DNA of 64,000 nt from Paenibacillus monticola (GTDB lineage Bacteria; Bacillota; Bacilli; Paenibacillales; Paenibacillaceae). Numbering within the stretch: the first letter of the stretch is position 1; each line of letters opens with the position of its first letter. The DNA is taken from positions 87,366 to 151,365 of the forward strand of contig NZ_WJXB01000009.1 in the NCBI RefSeq assembly GCF_009664975.1. Reading direction: 5' to 3'. The notes below the pieces were generated by a model. The model was given only the letters and a program-made list of their open reading frames with translations, did no database searches and was not told the origin of the DNA. The position numbers were made by a program, and so were the translations under genes. Below, piece by piece: positions 34,139 through 43,582 of this stretch.

Positions 34139-34240
34139 TTCTCGTTCTTCCTTTCGCATTTACATTCTCTACATTATAATTTCTTTTAGGGATACAAGCA
34201 ATTTAGGAATAATAATCCATAAACTTAAGGAGATAAACGA

Positions 34241-34705
34241 ATGAACGAACTCAGCATTGGACAAGAAGTACCGGACTTTACCCTACCCGCTTCTAACGGA
34301 CATGAAATCAGCCTAAGCCATTATCGGGGCCAGAAGGTAATCCTGTACTTTTATCCCAAAAATATGACTCCGGCCTGTACGCAAGAGGCTTGCGAATTCC
34401 GCGACGCCCATGACCAGATTACAGCGCGGGGCGCAGTAGTTCTGGGAATCAGTCCAGATGGCTTGGCTTCGCATGCCAAGTTTATTGCGAAGAATGAATT
34501 GCCTTTTCCGCTACTTGCTGATGAGGATCATCAAGTAAGTGAAAGGTTTGGGGTATGGCAGCTTAAGAAGCTGTATGGCAAAGAGTTTATGGGTATCGTA
34601 CGCTCTACCTTTCTTATTGATGAGCGGGGAATATTAGTGGAAGAGTGGAGGAAAGTGCGGGTTAAGGGCCATGTCGCAGCTGCGCTAGAGGAAATTGGTA
34701 AATAA
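34241..34705 (+). CDS. bcp: Thioredoxin-dependent thiol peroxidase (BCP/PrxQ)
   Basis: 154 residues, a peroxiredoxin that reduces hydroperoxides. The peroxidatic Cys46 lies in NMTPACTQEACEFRD; Cys51 five residues later is the usual resolving Cys of the atypical 2-Cys BCP class. VILYFYPKNMTPACT and the late FLIDERGILVEEWRKVRVKG are typical. Length is normal. The ribosome site AAGGAG precedes ATG 34241. It is divergent from the LCP gene, with a 102-base gap holding both promoters, and is followed by the 1430-residue gene after a 118-base gap. Confidence 0.95.
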   Translation: MNELSIGQEVPDFTLPASNGHEISLSHYRGQKVILYFYPKNMTPACTQEACEFRDAHDQITARGAVVLGISPDGLASHAKFIAKNELPFPLLADEDHQVSERFGVWQLKKLYGKEFMGIVRSTFLIDERGILVEEWRKVRVKGHVAAALEEIGK

Positions 34706-34823
34706 AAGAGCTTATTAGCAATTAAATGTAAAAGTCTGTTACATTTCTCACAGCTTTCATAAGGCTCACTCGTGATATAGTTGCCTCATATTACTTCAAA
34801 TTTGGAGCAAGGCATGGTGATTA

Positions 34824-37800
34824 GTGGTGATGATGCTGCGTATTGGGCTTGATATCGGATCAACTACAGCCAAATTGGTTGTTATGGAGCAAGGTACTAT
34901 TGTTTATCAGGATTATGTAAGACACTATAGCGATATAAAAAAAGCGGCGCTCTCTCTTCTGTCGGATGTTCGTGATCGATATCCGCAGAGGGAAGCCACG
35001 CTCACTGTAAGCGGTTCCTCGGGCTTGTCCTTATCTAAACTAGGCGGAGTCCCTTTTGTTCAGGAGGTAATTGCCTGTACGCAGGCAATCAGAGAGCTCA
35101 TTCCATTATGTGATACGGCAATAGAGCTAGGTGGGGAAGATGCCAAGATTATCTATCTTAGCGGAGGCATTGAACAGCGCATGAATACGGCCTGTGCGGG
35201 CGGTACAGGAGCATTCATCGATCAGATGGCTTCACTGCTGCAGACTGATCCTGCCGGGCTTGATGCGCTAGCTGAGAAGCATGAACGAATCTATCCTATA
35301 GCATCCCGCTGCGGCGTATTTGCCAAAAGCGATGTACAGCCGCTGCTGAATGAAGGGGCGCGCCGCGAAGACGTAGCTGCCTCGATCTTTCAGAGCATCG
35401 TCAATCAGACGATCAGTGGCCTAGCATGCGGCCGGCCGATTCGTGGCAAGGTGGCTTTCCTAGGCGGGCCGCTCACCTTCTTGCCGAGCCTGCGTGTGCG
35501 CTTTGCCGAGACGCTGGGGCTGGCGGAAAGTGACATCCTGTTCCCGGAGCGCTCACAGTACTTTGTGGCGATCGGCTCGGCGTTATCGCCTGCTGATCCG
35601 GTTTCCTTACCGCTGATTGACTGGCTTAACCGGATAGCGGCGGTAGACTTTAAGGCGGATAGTGCCGAGGATGCCGAGCTGCCCGCGTTGTTCGCAACGG
35701 CAGATGATCTGGCTGAATTCCGGCTGCGACATGGCAAAGCTACAGCACCTAGGTCGGAGTTGGCCCTTTACCAAGGGCCTTGTTACCTGGGGATTGATGC
35801 CGGTTCAACTACCACAAAGTTGGTGCTCACAGGCGCGTCTGATGAAATTCTATATACTTTTTACGGAAGCAATAAAGGCAATCCGCTGCATTCTGTTAAC
35901 GAAGCTTTGAAGGAAATCTATCGTATATTGCCGGAGGGCTGCCGTATCGCTGGCTCCTATGCAACCGGATATGGTGAAGGACTGATCAAAGCCGCGCTTC
36001 GTACAGATGGCGGGGAAGTGGAGACGGTGGCCCATTACAAGGCGGCTTCCAAATTCATGCCAGAGGTAGACTTTATTCTCGATATCGGCGGACAAGATAT
36101 GAAATGCATCAAGATTCGTGGCGGTGCCATCGACAGTCTAATGCTGAACGAAGCCTGTTCGGCAGGCTGTGGATCCTTTCTGGAGAGCTTCGCTTCTGCA
36201 CTTGATCTTGGTATTGAGGAATTTGCCAAGTCTGCACTGGAGGCCACCAAACCCGTTAATCTCGGTTCGCGTTGTACGGTATTTATGAACTCCAAGGTGA
36301 AGCAGGTACAGAAGGAAGGGGCCTCTCTCGCCGATCTTTCGGCGGGTCTTGCTTATTCCGTGGTTAAGAATGCTCTGCAGAAAGTAATCAAGATTCGCAA
36401 CCCTGAAGAGCTGGGGCAGAATATTATTGTGCAAGGCGGGACTTTTTATAATGAAGCCGTGCTTCGTGCTTTCGAGAACCTGACGGGTAGAACAGTGGTG
36501 CGTCCGGATATTGCCGGGGTGATGGGAGCTTATGGCTGTGCGCTTATCGCCAGAGAGAATGCGGGAGTTAACGGCACCAGTAAACTGCTGGGACTGGAAG
36601 AGCTGGAATCTTTTAAATACGAAGTATCCCCAGGCCGTTGCGGCCGTTGTGGCAATAACTGTGCGCTGACCATCAGCCGTTTCCCGGATAAGAGCTTTTA
36701 TGTGACCGGAAACCGCTGCGAGCGCGGTGCCGGGGGGAAGAAAGAGAAGAACACGCTGCCGAACCTGATGCAGTACAAATACGAACGCTTTTTCGAATAT
36801 GAGCCGCTGCCGGAAGCTCAGGCGGATCGGGGCACCATCGGCATTCCGCGGACGATGAATATGTTTGAGAACTATCCATTCTGGCATTCATTCTTCACAA
36901 CTTTGCGCTACCGGGTCGTACTGTCACCGAAATCCAGCAAAAAGCTTTATGAGAGTGGTATGGATACCATTCCCTCGGAATCGATTTGTTATCCTGCCAA
37001 GATGGCTCATGGACATGTGCAGAGTTTGATCGGCAAGGGCGTTGATTTTATTTTTTATCCGGCAATTGTGTACGAGAAAAAAGAAGATGACGCGGCGCAG
37101 AATCACTTTAATTGTCCTGTTGTCGCTTCCTATCCGGAAGTCATTCGCAATAATATGGATGGGCTAAAAGAAAGCGGGATTCAGCTAGTCAGCCCGTTTC
37201 TGACTTTTGACGATATTTCAGCATTGACCAAGGTCCTTGCCAAAACATTCACGAAGATTCCCAAAGAAGAGATAGCAGCAGCAGTACAAGCGGGTCTTGC
37301 TGAAGCCGATCGTGCCAAAAGCGATTTACGCACCAAAGGAGAAGAAACATTAGCGTTTCTAACCCAAACAGGCACCAAAGGGATCTTGCTCTGCGGTCAT
37401 CCCTATCATGCTGATCCTGAAATTAATCATGGAGTAGCGGATTTAATTACAGGGATGGGACTCGCTGTGCTGACAGAGGATTCCATTTGCCATCTGGACC
37501 GAAGCGTTGGGGATGTGGGGGTCGTTAATCAATGGACCTATCACGCCCGTATGTACCGTGCGGCCCGGCTCGCGGCAGGCAGAAGTGATCTGGAGCTGGT
37601 CCAACTGACCTCCTTCGGTTGTGGCATCGATGCTATTACTTGTGATGCCGTTCAGGAAATCATGGAGCGTCATAATAAGGTCTACACCTTGCTCAAAATT
37701 GATGAGATCAGTAATCTTGGGGCCGCGCGTATCCGTCTGCGTTCGCTGCTGGCAGCCATGCATGAGCGTGAAAAAGGCAAAGTGCTGCCGAAGCAGCTGT

Positions 37801-39116
37801 ATAAGACGCAAGCAAACGTGATTTTTACGAAGGAAATGAAAGAGACCTATACTATCCTTGCTCCACAGATGTCGCCGATTCATTTCGAATTAATTGAGCG
37901 GGTCTTCCGCGATGCCGGATACCGCCTGAAGATCCTAGAGACAACTGGGCCGGAGGAGACTGAGGAAGGGCTGAAATATGTCAACAACGATGCCTGCTAC
38001 CCGGCAATTGTAACGATTGGACAGATTCTGTCAGCGATCAAGAGCGGTGATTATGATCCAAATCGCACCGCGGTTATTATGTCGCAGACAGGTGGGGGTT
38101 GCCGGGCAACCAACTATATCTCTTTGCTGCGTAAAGCGTTAAAGGATTCCAATCTGGAGCAAATTCCGGTCATCTCACTGAATGCCTCAGGTATGGAGAA
38201 TCAGCCGGGCTTCCGCATTAATCTTAAGCTGGCCAACCGACTGATTTCGGCAGTCTGCTATGGTGATCTCTTGATGCGGTTGTTAAATCGTTTCAGACCT
38301 TATGAGGTTATCCCTGGAAGCGCGCAGGCGCTGTTCCGCAAAGGAATGGAACGCTGCAAGAACAGTCTGTCTACCTTCTCGTTCCGGGAATATAAACGGT
38401 TGATCCGCGAGATCGTTGCGGAATTCTGCCAGTTGCCGGTTAGATCAGTCGTTAAGCCGAGAGTGGGTATTGTTGGTGAGATTCTAATTAAGTTCCACCC
38501 GGATGCCAACAACCGCATTATCGAGATGATAGAGGCTGAGGGCGGAGAGGCGGTTATGCCTGATTTTCTCGATTTTATCTTTTATTGCATCTATAATCCG
38601 ATCTACAAGGCAGATCAATTCGGCAAAAGTAAACGGTTAGGGTACATTAATCCTATGTTGATCTCCTATTTAGAAATCTATCGTAAGCCAATCAAGGTTG
38701 CGCTAGAAGAAGCAGGGCTGGCGAAAGGCCGAGAAAATATCTATGGTCTTGCTGAGAAAGCGAGCCGGCTGGTATCTGTTGGAAATCAGATGGGCGAAGG
38801 GTGGTTCCTGACGGCAGAGATGATGGATTTGCTGGATAATGGCGTAAATAATATTGCCTGCATTCAGCCGTTCGCTTGCCTCCCGAATCATATTACCGGA
38901 CGAGGAATGATTAAGGGCTTGAAGGAATTGTATCCTGGCGCCAATATCGTCGCCATCGATTATGATGCCGGAGTCAGCGTGGTGAACCAGAATAACCGGA
39001 TTAAGCTGATGATGTCGATTGCCAGTGGGTTGGAAAGTGGAACGAAGTCATCCCCCACAGAGACGCTCAGCGTTCTGCCGCAAACCATTCTGGAGAGTGC
39101 CAGCAGCGGAGTATGA
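34824..39116 (+). CDS. Giant acyl-CoA dehydratase activase-related protein (two activase domains, DUF2229, HgdB-like part)
   Basis: 1430 residues. Two ASKHA-fold activase domains (BadF/BadG/HgdC type) lie in tandem. The first (about 5-265) has LRIGLDIGSTTAKLVV and cluster-type Cys in NTACAGGTGAF and SRCGVFAKSD. The second (about 320-590) has CYLGIDAGSTTTKLVLTG, FILDIGGQDMKCIKI, NEACSAGCGSF and SRCTVFMNSK. A cysteine motif follows near residue 605 (GRCGRCGNNCALT...NRCERG). Next come a DUF2229 segment (GIPRTMNMFENYPFWHSFF) and a long C terminus resembling the 2-hydroxyacyl-CoA dehydratase subunit (YNPIYKADQFGKSKRLGYIN). Known two-subunit systems use an ATP-driven activase dimer to inject one electron into the dehydratase; here activator and target-like parts share one chain. 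Such proteins are widespread in Firmicutes, but their substrate is unknown to me. The start is GTG 34824, weakly placed behind AAGG; ATG 34830 is possible. Confidence 0.88.
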   Translation: MVMMLRIGLDIGSTTAKLVVMEQGTIVYQDYVRHYSDIKKAALSLLSDVRDRYPQREATLTVSGSSGLSLSKLGGVPFVQEVIACTQAIRELIPLCDTAIELGGEDAKIIYLSGGIEQRMNTACAGGTGAFIDQMASLLQTDPAGLDALAEKHERIYPIASRCGVFAKSDVQPLLNEGARREDVAASIFQSIVNQTISGLACGRPIRGKVAFLGGPLTFLPSLRVRFAETLGLAESDILFPERSQYFVAIGSALSPADPVSLPLIDWLNRIAAVDFKADSAEDAELPALFATADDLAEFRLRHGKATAPRSELALYQGPCYLGIDAGSTTTKLVLTGASDEILYTFYGSNKGNPLHSVNEALKEIYRILPEGCRIAGSYATGYGEGLIKAALRTDGGEVETVAHYKAASKFMPEVDFILDIGGQDMKCIKIRGGAIDSLMLNEACSAGCGSFLESFASALDLGIEEFAKSALEATKPVNLGSRCTVFMNSKVKQVQKEGASLADLSAGLAYSVVKNALQKVIKIRNPEELGQNIIVQGGTFYNEAVLRAFENLTGRTVVRPDIAGVMGAYGCALIARENAGVNGTSKLLGLEELESFKYEVSPGRCGRCGNNCALTISRFPDKSFYVTGNRCERGAGGKKEKNTLPNLMQYKYERFFEYEPLPEAQADRGTIGIPRTMNMFENYPFWHSFFTTLRYRVVLSPKSSKKLYESGMDTIPSESICYPAKMAHGHVQSLIGKGVDFIFYPAIVYEKKEDDAAQNHFNCPVVASYPEVIRNNMDGLKESGIQLVSPFLTFDDISALTKVLAKTFTKIPKEEIAAAVQAGLAEADRAKSDLRTKGEETLAFLTQTGTKGILLCGHPYHADPEINHGVADLITGMGLAVLTEDSICHLDRSVGDVGVVNQWTYHARMYRAARLAAGRSDLELVQLTSFGCGIDAITCDAVQEIMERHNKVYTLLKIDEISNLGAARIRLRSLLAAMHEREKGKVLPKQLYKTQANVIFTKEMKETYTILAPQMSPIHFELIERVFRDAGYRLKILETTGPEETEEGLKYVNNDACYPAIVTIGQILSAIKSGDYDPNRTAVIMSQTGGGCRATNYISLLRKALKDSNLEQIPVISLNASGMENQPGFRINLKLANRLISAVCYGDLLMRLLNRFRPYEVIPGSAQALFRKGMERCKNSLSTFSFREYKRLIREIVAEFCQLPVRSVVKPRVGIVGEILIKFHPDANNRIIEMIEAEGGEAVMPDFLDFIFYCIYNPIYKADQFGKSKRLGYINPMLISYLEIYRKPIKVALEEAGLAKGRENIYGLAEKASRLVSVGNQMGEGWFLTAEMMDLLDNGVNNIACIQPFACLPNHITGRGMIKGLKELYPGANIVAIDYDAGVSVVNQNNRIKLMMSIASGLESGTKSSPTETLSVLPQTILESASSGV

Positions 39117-39142
39117 AACTGACATAACTATATAAAACCTAA

Positions 39143-39180
39143 TAAAGAGGGGACCAAGTTACAGCTTGGTCCCCTCTTTA
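39143..39180. terminator. Bidirectional terminator
   Basis: TAAAGAGGGGACCAAG pairs perfectly with CTTGGTCCCCTCTTTA around a 6-base loop, between convergent genes. Confidence 0.95.
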
Positions 39181-39186
39181 TGTTTT

Positions 39187-39873
39187 TTAACCTTGGAGTT
39201 TATGCTTGATATGCATAGATTTATTCAAGTGTATAAAGTTATGTCTTGTGGCAGGCATCAGAACCAATCCGGCTATACTTTTGTTTCGCCAATACTCAAT
39301 AAGCCAATCCTCACTAGCCTTTACGGCCTTCTCCTCAGACAATCTTTTAATTCGTTCGGTTGAGATTTTTGCTTTTAACTGCTCGGGTTGAAGTGAGGTA
39401 ATGATTGAACGGGTCCTTTTTCCAACATCCAGGCGGTAGGCCAATAAAGTATCAATATCAATCGCGGAGCTTAAGCCAGCAACTTCCTCTTCACTCATGC
39501 CGTTTCCCGAATGAATGAACCCGGCATTCATTCGATGTGCGTAGTTGTCAGTATGAAGGATCTGGTCGTTGTCAACTGCCAGTATATTCATGGTGATGTC
39601 TTCAATTCGGGCACTATGCCATAAATGCCAGACGATAGAGTTTTTTGTGCCCTGGCTATGAACAGGATAGGTGCGGAAAGTCTTTTCCTTCATACCCGTT
39701 AATAGCTCGTCCTCTAAGGTTAAATCCTCGCTATTTGTCATTTGGGATACGTATAACAAAGCATGTTGGTTGAGAAACAAGTCGATAGCTTTAGTGTGTT
39801 CTGCCGGTTTTGCAAACATCCCCGTCAAAATTTTGTGATTTTCGTTCCATGTTTTACGCTGTTGCAAGTCCAT
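39187..39873 (-). CDS. DinB superfamily protein
   Basis: 228 residues. The pattern of conserved histidines (IVWHLWHSARIEDITM near residue 80 and MPATRHNFIHLNKS near the C terminus) fits the DinB/YfiT four-helix fold, which binds a metal through three His and in relatives transfers bacillithiol or similar thiols to small molecules. Substrate unknown. No signal peptide or membrane segment. A GTGGGGAT stretch lies before ATG 39873. It is divergent from the marR-transporter pair and shares a 206-base intergenic region with it, but has its own terminator side. Confidence 0.82.
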   Translation of the reverse strand: MDLQQRKTWNENHKILTGMFAKPAEHTKAIDLFLNQHALLYVSQMTNSEDLTLEDELLTGMKEKTFRTYPVHSQGTKNSIVWHLWHSARIEDITMNILAVDNDQILHTDNYAHRMNAGFIHSGNGMSEEEVAGLSSAIDIDTLLAYRLDVGKRTRSIITSLQPEQLKAKISTERIKRLSEEKAVKASEDWLIEYWRNKSIAGLVLMPATRHNFIHLNKSMHIKHKLQG

Positions 39874-39995
39874 TCGGAATCCCCACTTTCTTGAAAATGA
39901 AGAACAACAATTTGATTATAAATTAATTTCCAACTATAAAAAATGATTATTCCTTGTAAGATAAAATATTAATTTCAGAAAGTTTCTGCAAACTA

Positions 39996-40024
39996 TTGAC
40001 GAATAAATAGGTAAATAGTAAAAT
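39996..40024 (+). promoter_or_regulatory. Promoter of the marR-transporter operon
   Basis: TTGACG (39996-40001), a 17-base spacer and TAAAAT (40019-40024), about 55 bases before the marR start. Confidence 0.7.
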
Positions 40025-40043
40025 AGTTCGCATTCGAAGTATT
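40022..40043. promoter_or_regulatory. Palindromic MarR-type operator
   Basis: A 22-base imperfect palindrome, AATA-x-TTCG-x-AT-x-CGAA-x-TATT, with three asymmetric pairs. It overlaps the last bases of the -10 and the transcription start of the marR-transporter operon, the usual place for a self-repressing MarR regulator. Confidence 0.6.
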
Positions 40044-40079
40044 AATGATTAAGCTATAAACTATTGGAGGTTAAGGACG

Positions 40080-40532
40080 TTGAAGGAGAATGAGCAACAG
40101 CTCGATGAAATTGTTTCCTCTTTCCGCCGCATCAGTCATGCTTTTCAGCAACTGCTTTGGAAAGACGCTGAGGAATTGGACATTACACCTACCCAATTGA
40201 TAGTGCTGCGTAAGTTGTCTGTCAATCCTGATATTGGAATTACAGAGCTTGCGGAGCTGCTGCATTTAGGGAACAGCGCGGCAAGCGGCGTAGTTGACCG
40301 GATGGTGAAGGCCGAGTTGATTACAAGACAACGCTCAGAAATCGATCGGCGCATATTCAATCTGGCGCTGACCGATAAAGGCATTGATATACGGGAAAGA
40401 AGCAAACAATCGCTTAGAACGCATCTGCTACCGTTAACGAATATTCCTTTGGAGGATGTCGGAGAACTGCTGCGGATACATGGTGAAATTGTAGAAATAT
40501 TAGAACAAGGGAGAGAGAAAAAGAAGCTATGA
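40080..40532 (+). CDS. MarR family transcriptional regulator
   Basis: 150 residues with the MarR winged helix: TQLIVLRKLSVNPDIGITEL, the recognition helix region GNSAASGVVDRMVKAELITR and the wing RSEIDRRIFNLALTDKG. Homologs repress efflux genes and release DNA on binding lipophilic drugs or on oxidation. The start is TTG 40080 behind GGAGG nine bases upstream. Its TGA overlaps the ATG of a DHA2 transporter (ATGA), so it almost certainly controls that transporter; a palindromic operator overlaps the promoter. No Cys redox pair is evident, so ligand binding rather than oxidation is more likely (inference). Confidence 0.93.
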   Translation: MKENEQQLDEIVSSFRRISHAFQQLLWKDAEELDITPTQLIVLRKLSVNPDIGITELAELLHLGNSAASGVVDRMVKAELITRQRSEIDRRIFNLALTDKGIDIRERSKQSLRTHLLPLTNIPLEDVGELLRIHGEIVEILEQGREKKKL

Positions 40533-42040
40533 GTACAATAACTGCTAACGCTGCTGTGGCTACCAAGACGATACGTAGAGGACCGATCATCGCGGCGTTG
40601 CTCATTGGTGCATTTGTGGCGCTTCTGAATCAGACGCTGATGAATGTGGCACTGCCCAAAATGATGGAGGATTTGAACATTGTCGCCAATACGGCACAAT
40701 GGCTAACGACGGGCTTCATGCTTGTTAATGGGGTACTTGTGCCCATTAGTGCCTATCTGGTGGTGAAATTTACGACCCGCCAGCTTTTTATTACGGCAAT
40801 GGTCCTCTTTTCCATAGGTACGCTGATCTGTGGAGTCGGGCCTGGCTTCGAAACGATTATGGTCGGAAGAGTTATTCAGGCTGTTGGTGCCGGTATCCTG
40901 ATGCCATTAATGAATATTGTGTTCTTGCAGATCTTCCCGATTGAAGAACGTGGGAAAGCGATGGGCCTGATGGCGGTTGCTATGATTTTTGCCCCAGCTG
41001 TTGGCCCTACACTTTCAGGTTGGGTAGTACAGAATTATTCTTGGCGGGTGCTATTCTTTATCGTACTGCCTTTGGCTATTTTTTCTACCCTGCTGGGTAT
41101 GAAGACGATGCGAAATGTAGGGACCATAACCTCTCCTAAGCTGGATAAGCCGGGCATCATTTTTTCTACGCTGGGTTTTGGTGGATTGCTCTATGGTTTC
41201 AGTGATGCTGGAACAGACGGCTGGGGAAGCACAACTGTAATCGCCTGCCTTATTCTGGGTGTTGTTTCTTTGGTTGTATTCGTAGTGCGAGAGCTTACGA
41301 CTAAAACTCCATTACTGGAATTCCGTATTTTCCGTTATAACATGTATTCACTGACAACAGTGATTAATATCATCGTGACCATGGCGCTGTATTCAGGTAT
41401 GATCCTCCTGCCGATCTATTTACAGACCATTCGCGGCTTTACGCCTATGGAATCCGGGCTTATGCTGTTGCCAGGTGCTATTCTGATGGGAATTATGTCT
41501 CCGATTACAGGTATTATATTTGATAAAATTGGCGCCAGATGGCTGGCTGTGATTGGACTGGTTATCACTACCGTAACTACGTGGGAGTTCAGCCAAATTA
41601 CAGATAGTACAACTTATACTCATTTAATTATTACTTACACGGCGCGGATGTTCGGTATGTCGATGCTGATGATGCCTATTGTAACAGCCGGTTTGAATCA
41701 GCTGCCGCAGCGTCTAAGCTCACACGGTACGGCGATGTCCAATACACTTCGGACGGTTGGGGGGGCGCTTGGGATGGCGTTGTTTGTCAGCTTGATGACT
41801 AATCGGACCAAAAGCAACATTACAGATGCAGTAATGAGCGGTGCGGTGTCCCAGACTGATAAGGCTGCGATGCTTAAGCTTACGCAGGAAGCCACGATAA
41901 ACGGGATTACTCATGCCTTTACTGTGGCTACTTGGATAACGGTTATTGCTTTGGTACTTTCTTTATTTATCAAGAAGACCTCGCCACAGCCGGATTTCCT
42001 GAAGACCGAGGAAACAAAGCCACAGCAGGCTAATGTATAA
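40529..42040 (+). CDS. DHA2 family (14-TM) drug efflux transporter
   Basis: A 503-residue major facilitator of the EmrB/QacA class, expelling drugs or toxic compounds in exchange for protons. Seen: FVALLNQTLMNVALPKMMED (motif D1-like), GRVIQAVGAGILMPLMNIVF and FAPAVGPTLSGWVVQNYSWR (motif C, family 14-TM), plus about 14 hydrophobic helices spread over the chain. It overlaps marR by four bases, and a strong terminator closes the unit. Substrates cannot be predicted; the linked MarR regulator suggests induction by its substrates. Confidence 0.93.
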   Translation: MSTITANAAVATKTIRRGPIIAALLIGAFVALLNQTLMNVALPKMMEDLNIVANTAQWLTTGFMLVNGVLVPISAYLVVKFTTRQLFITAMVLFSIGTLICGVGPGFETIMVGRVIQAVGAGILMPLMNIVFLQIFPIEERGKAMGLMAVAMIFAPAVGPTLSGWVVQNYSWRVLFFIVLPLAIFSTLLGMKTMRNVGTITSPKLDKPGIIFSTLGFGGLLYGFSDAGTDGWGSTTVIACLILGVVSLVVFVVRELTTKTPLLEFRIFRYNMYSLTTVINIIVTMALYSGMILLPIYLQTIRGFTPMESGLMLLPGAILMGIMSPITGIIFDKIGARWLAVIGLVITTVTTWEFSQITDSTTYTHLIITYTARMFGMSMLMMPIVTAGLNQLPQRLSSHGTAMSNTLRTVGGALGMALFVSLMTNRTKSNITDAVMSGAVSQTDKAAMLKLTQEATINGITHAFTVATWITVIALVLSLFIKKTSPQPDFLKTEETKPQQANV

Positions 42041-42063
42041 AGTCAGACTGAAATTTATTTGAT

Positions 42064-42108
42064 AAAGGGCCTTCTTAAGAACCTACGAGTTCGTTAAGAA
42101 GGCCCTTT
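42064..42108. terminator. Bidirectional terminator
   Basis: AAAGGGCCTTCTTAA pairs perfectly with TTAAGAAGGCCCTTT, followed by TTTAT, between the transporter and a convergent small gene. Confidence 0.93.
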
Positions 42109-42112
42109 TTAT

Positions 42113-42415
42113 TTACATTCCGATACTTCCAGCTGTACTATTCCACCGCTTCAAAAGAGGTAGCGTATCAGCAAGCACCTTGCGGGCCGCTGTTTCTTCC
42201 ATTCCCTCCTCCACCATGTAGCCGGTACAGAGATCAGTCATGCCTTGTAGTGTAATATCGGGCTGCTTGAATTCTCCAGCTTCATAACAGTACATGCAGT
42301 ATTCTGTGGTCTTATTTCCATCTGCTTCACTTCCCAATAATTCTCCACCGTGCATCGGCATACCACAACTTTGGCACATTAACGCCTCTTCCTGCTGTGT
42401 CTGTTCTTGCTCCAT
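42113..42415 (-). CDS. Zinc-ribbon domain protein
   Basis: 100 residues. An N-terminal putative zinc ribbon with paired cysteines, CQSCGMPM and YCMYCYEAGEF, matches the zn-ribbon_2 type found in small bacterial proteins. The C-terminal part (TDLCTGYMVEEGMEETAARK) is helical. Function unknown. The start is ATG 42415, with AAGGAGTG eight bases upstream; the frame continues seven codons to 42436 without a better site. It lies downstream of the WYL regulator on the same strand, but a terminator separates them. Confidence 0.85.
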   Translation of the reverse strand: MEQEQTQQEEALMCQSCGMPMHGGELLGSEADGNKTTEYCMYCYEAGEFKQPDITLQGMTDLCTGYMVEEGMEETAARKVLADTLPLLKRWNSTAGSIGM

Positions 42416-42530
42416 ATTCAGCACACTCCTTAACATTTTTACGAGTCAGCCGCGTCAGCTAAACCGCTTATAAGTATGTTTTCTCGTTTAGCGAAGCTGC
42501 TGCCGTCCGTAATAAATTCATTATAAAACA

Positions 42531-42560
42531 ACAAACCTGACGGCATTCCGTCAGGTTTGT
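42531..42560 (-). terminator. Terminator of the WYL regulator gene
   Basis: ACAAACCTGACGG pairs with CCGTCAGGTTTGT; reading on the minus strand it is followed by TTGTTTTATAA. The stem includes the stop codon of the gene. Confidence 0.85.
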
Positions 42561-43501
42561 CTTGCTGATTCCATATATTTGGCAGCAATTCCTGCAGCAA
42601 GCTCGGCGATCTTATGCCGGATGTGCTCCGGTTCCAGCACCTCGACTGCTGTTCCGAAGCTGAGCAGAAAGCCATACAACCATCCATCCTCAGGGTAGTC
42701 GATTGTGATGGTATATCCACCGCTTCCATCCGGCTGCAGCTCAGTAGAATCGAAACGATCCTCGGCGAGATGCTTGCCTTCAGCGGTGAAATGCAGAACC
42801 ACCCGGGCTTGCCCACCCTCTCTCTGCCACTTAGAGCTCCATGGGAGCTCCTTCAAAGGGAAATCCTGCCTTATATATTCCCGGTGCTCCTTAACAAGCG
42901 ATTTCATGCGCAGCAGCTTGAAAATCCGGAAATCCTCACGCTGTGCACAGAATCCATATAAATACCACGCCTGCCCTTTAAGCACAAGGGTATAGGGTTC
43001 TACTGAACGCAGGCTTGCCACCCCGTCGGCACTGATATATTCAAAGGAGACCGCAACGCAATCCTCCAGTGCTTCTTTCAGAATCGTTAACTTCTCTTCT
43101 AGCGGGCCTTGAAGACCCCAGGGGGAGAAGTCAACGATGAGCTGTGTAGTTTTGCTGCGGAACGCGGCGGTTTGTGAGGGCGGGATTACACTGCTGATCT
43201 TTTCCATGAGCAGAGTGTGTTCAGTTCCGCCATAGGAGGAGACACTTTGCAGGGCATTAAAAATAGCGGCCAGCTCGCGGTCTGTAAGAACATTGCGATC
43301 TAGACGATATCCCTCCATAAGACCGATTCCGCCATTGGCCCCCTGATAGGTAACAACGGGAATTCCGGCTCCATTAATACTTTCAATATCACGATAGATG
43401 GTGCGTACAGACACCTCGAACATGTCAGCAAGCTCTTTAGCTTGAATCAGGCGGCGGTTCATCAATAGGATAACGATGGAGAGCAAGCGATCTATTTTCA
43501 A
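42551..43501 (-). CDS. YafY/WYL-domain transcriptional regulator
   Basis: 316 residues. The N-terminal DeoR-like helix-turn-helix (LIQAKELADMFEVSVRTIYR DIES, here KELADMFEVSVRTIYRDIE) is followed by a WYL domain (QAWYLYGFCAQREDFRIFKL) and its C-terminal extension (YGFLLSFGTAVEVLEPEHI). Such regulators sense nucleic-acid-like or other ligands and act as repressors or activators; the target is not known. The start is TTG 43501, with AAAGGAGG ten bases upstream; the frame runs 11 codons further. It diverges from an MFS gene at 43624; that layout suggests it controls the transporter (inference). Confidence 0.92.
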   Translation of the reverse strand: MKIDRLLSIVILLMNRRLIQAKELADMFEVSVRTIYRDIESINGAGIPVVTYQGANGGIGLMEGYRLDRNVLTDRELAAIFNALQSVSSYGGTEHTLLMEKISSVIPPSQTAAFRSKTTQLIVDFSPWGLQGPLEEKLTILKEALEDCVAVSFEYISADGVASLRSVEPYTLVLKGQAWYLYGFCAQREDFRIFKLLRMKSLVKEHREYIRQDFPLKELPWSSKWQREGGQARVVLHFTAEGKHLAEDRFDSTELQPDGSGGYTITIDYPEDGWLYGFLLSFGTAVEVLEPEHIRHKIAELAAGIAAKYMESARQT

Positions 43502-43582
43502 AAGGGAAATCCTCCTTTTCTGTAATCTTAGCAAAAATAAGAAAATAAAGCATTGCCATAAATGTTAAATTCGATTAACATC

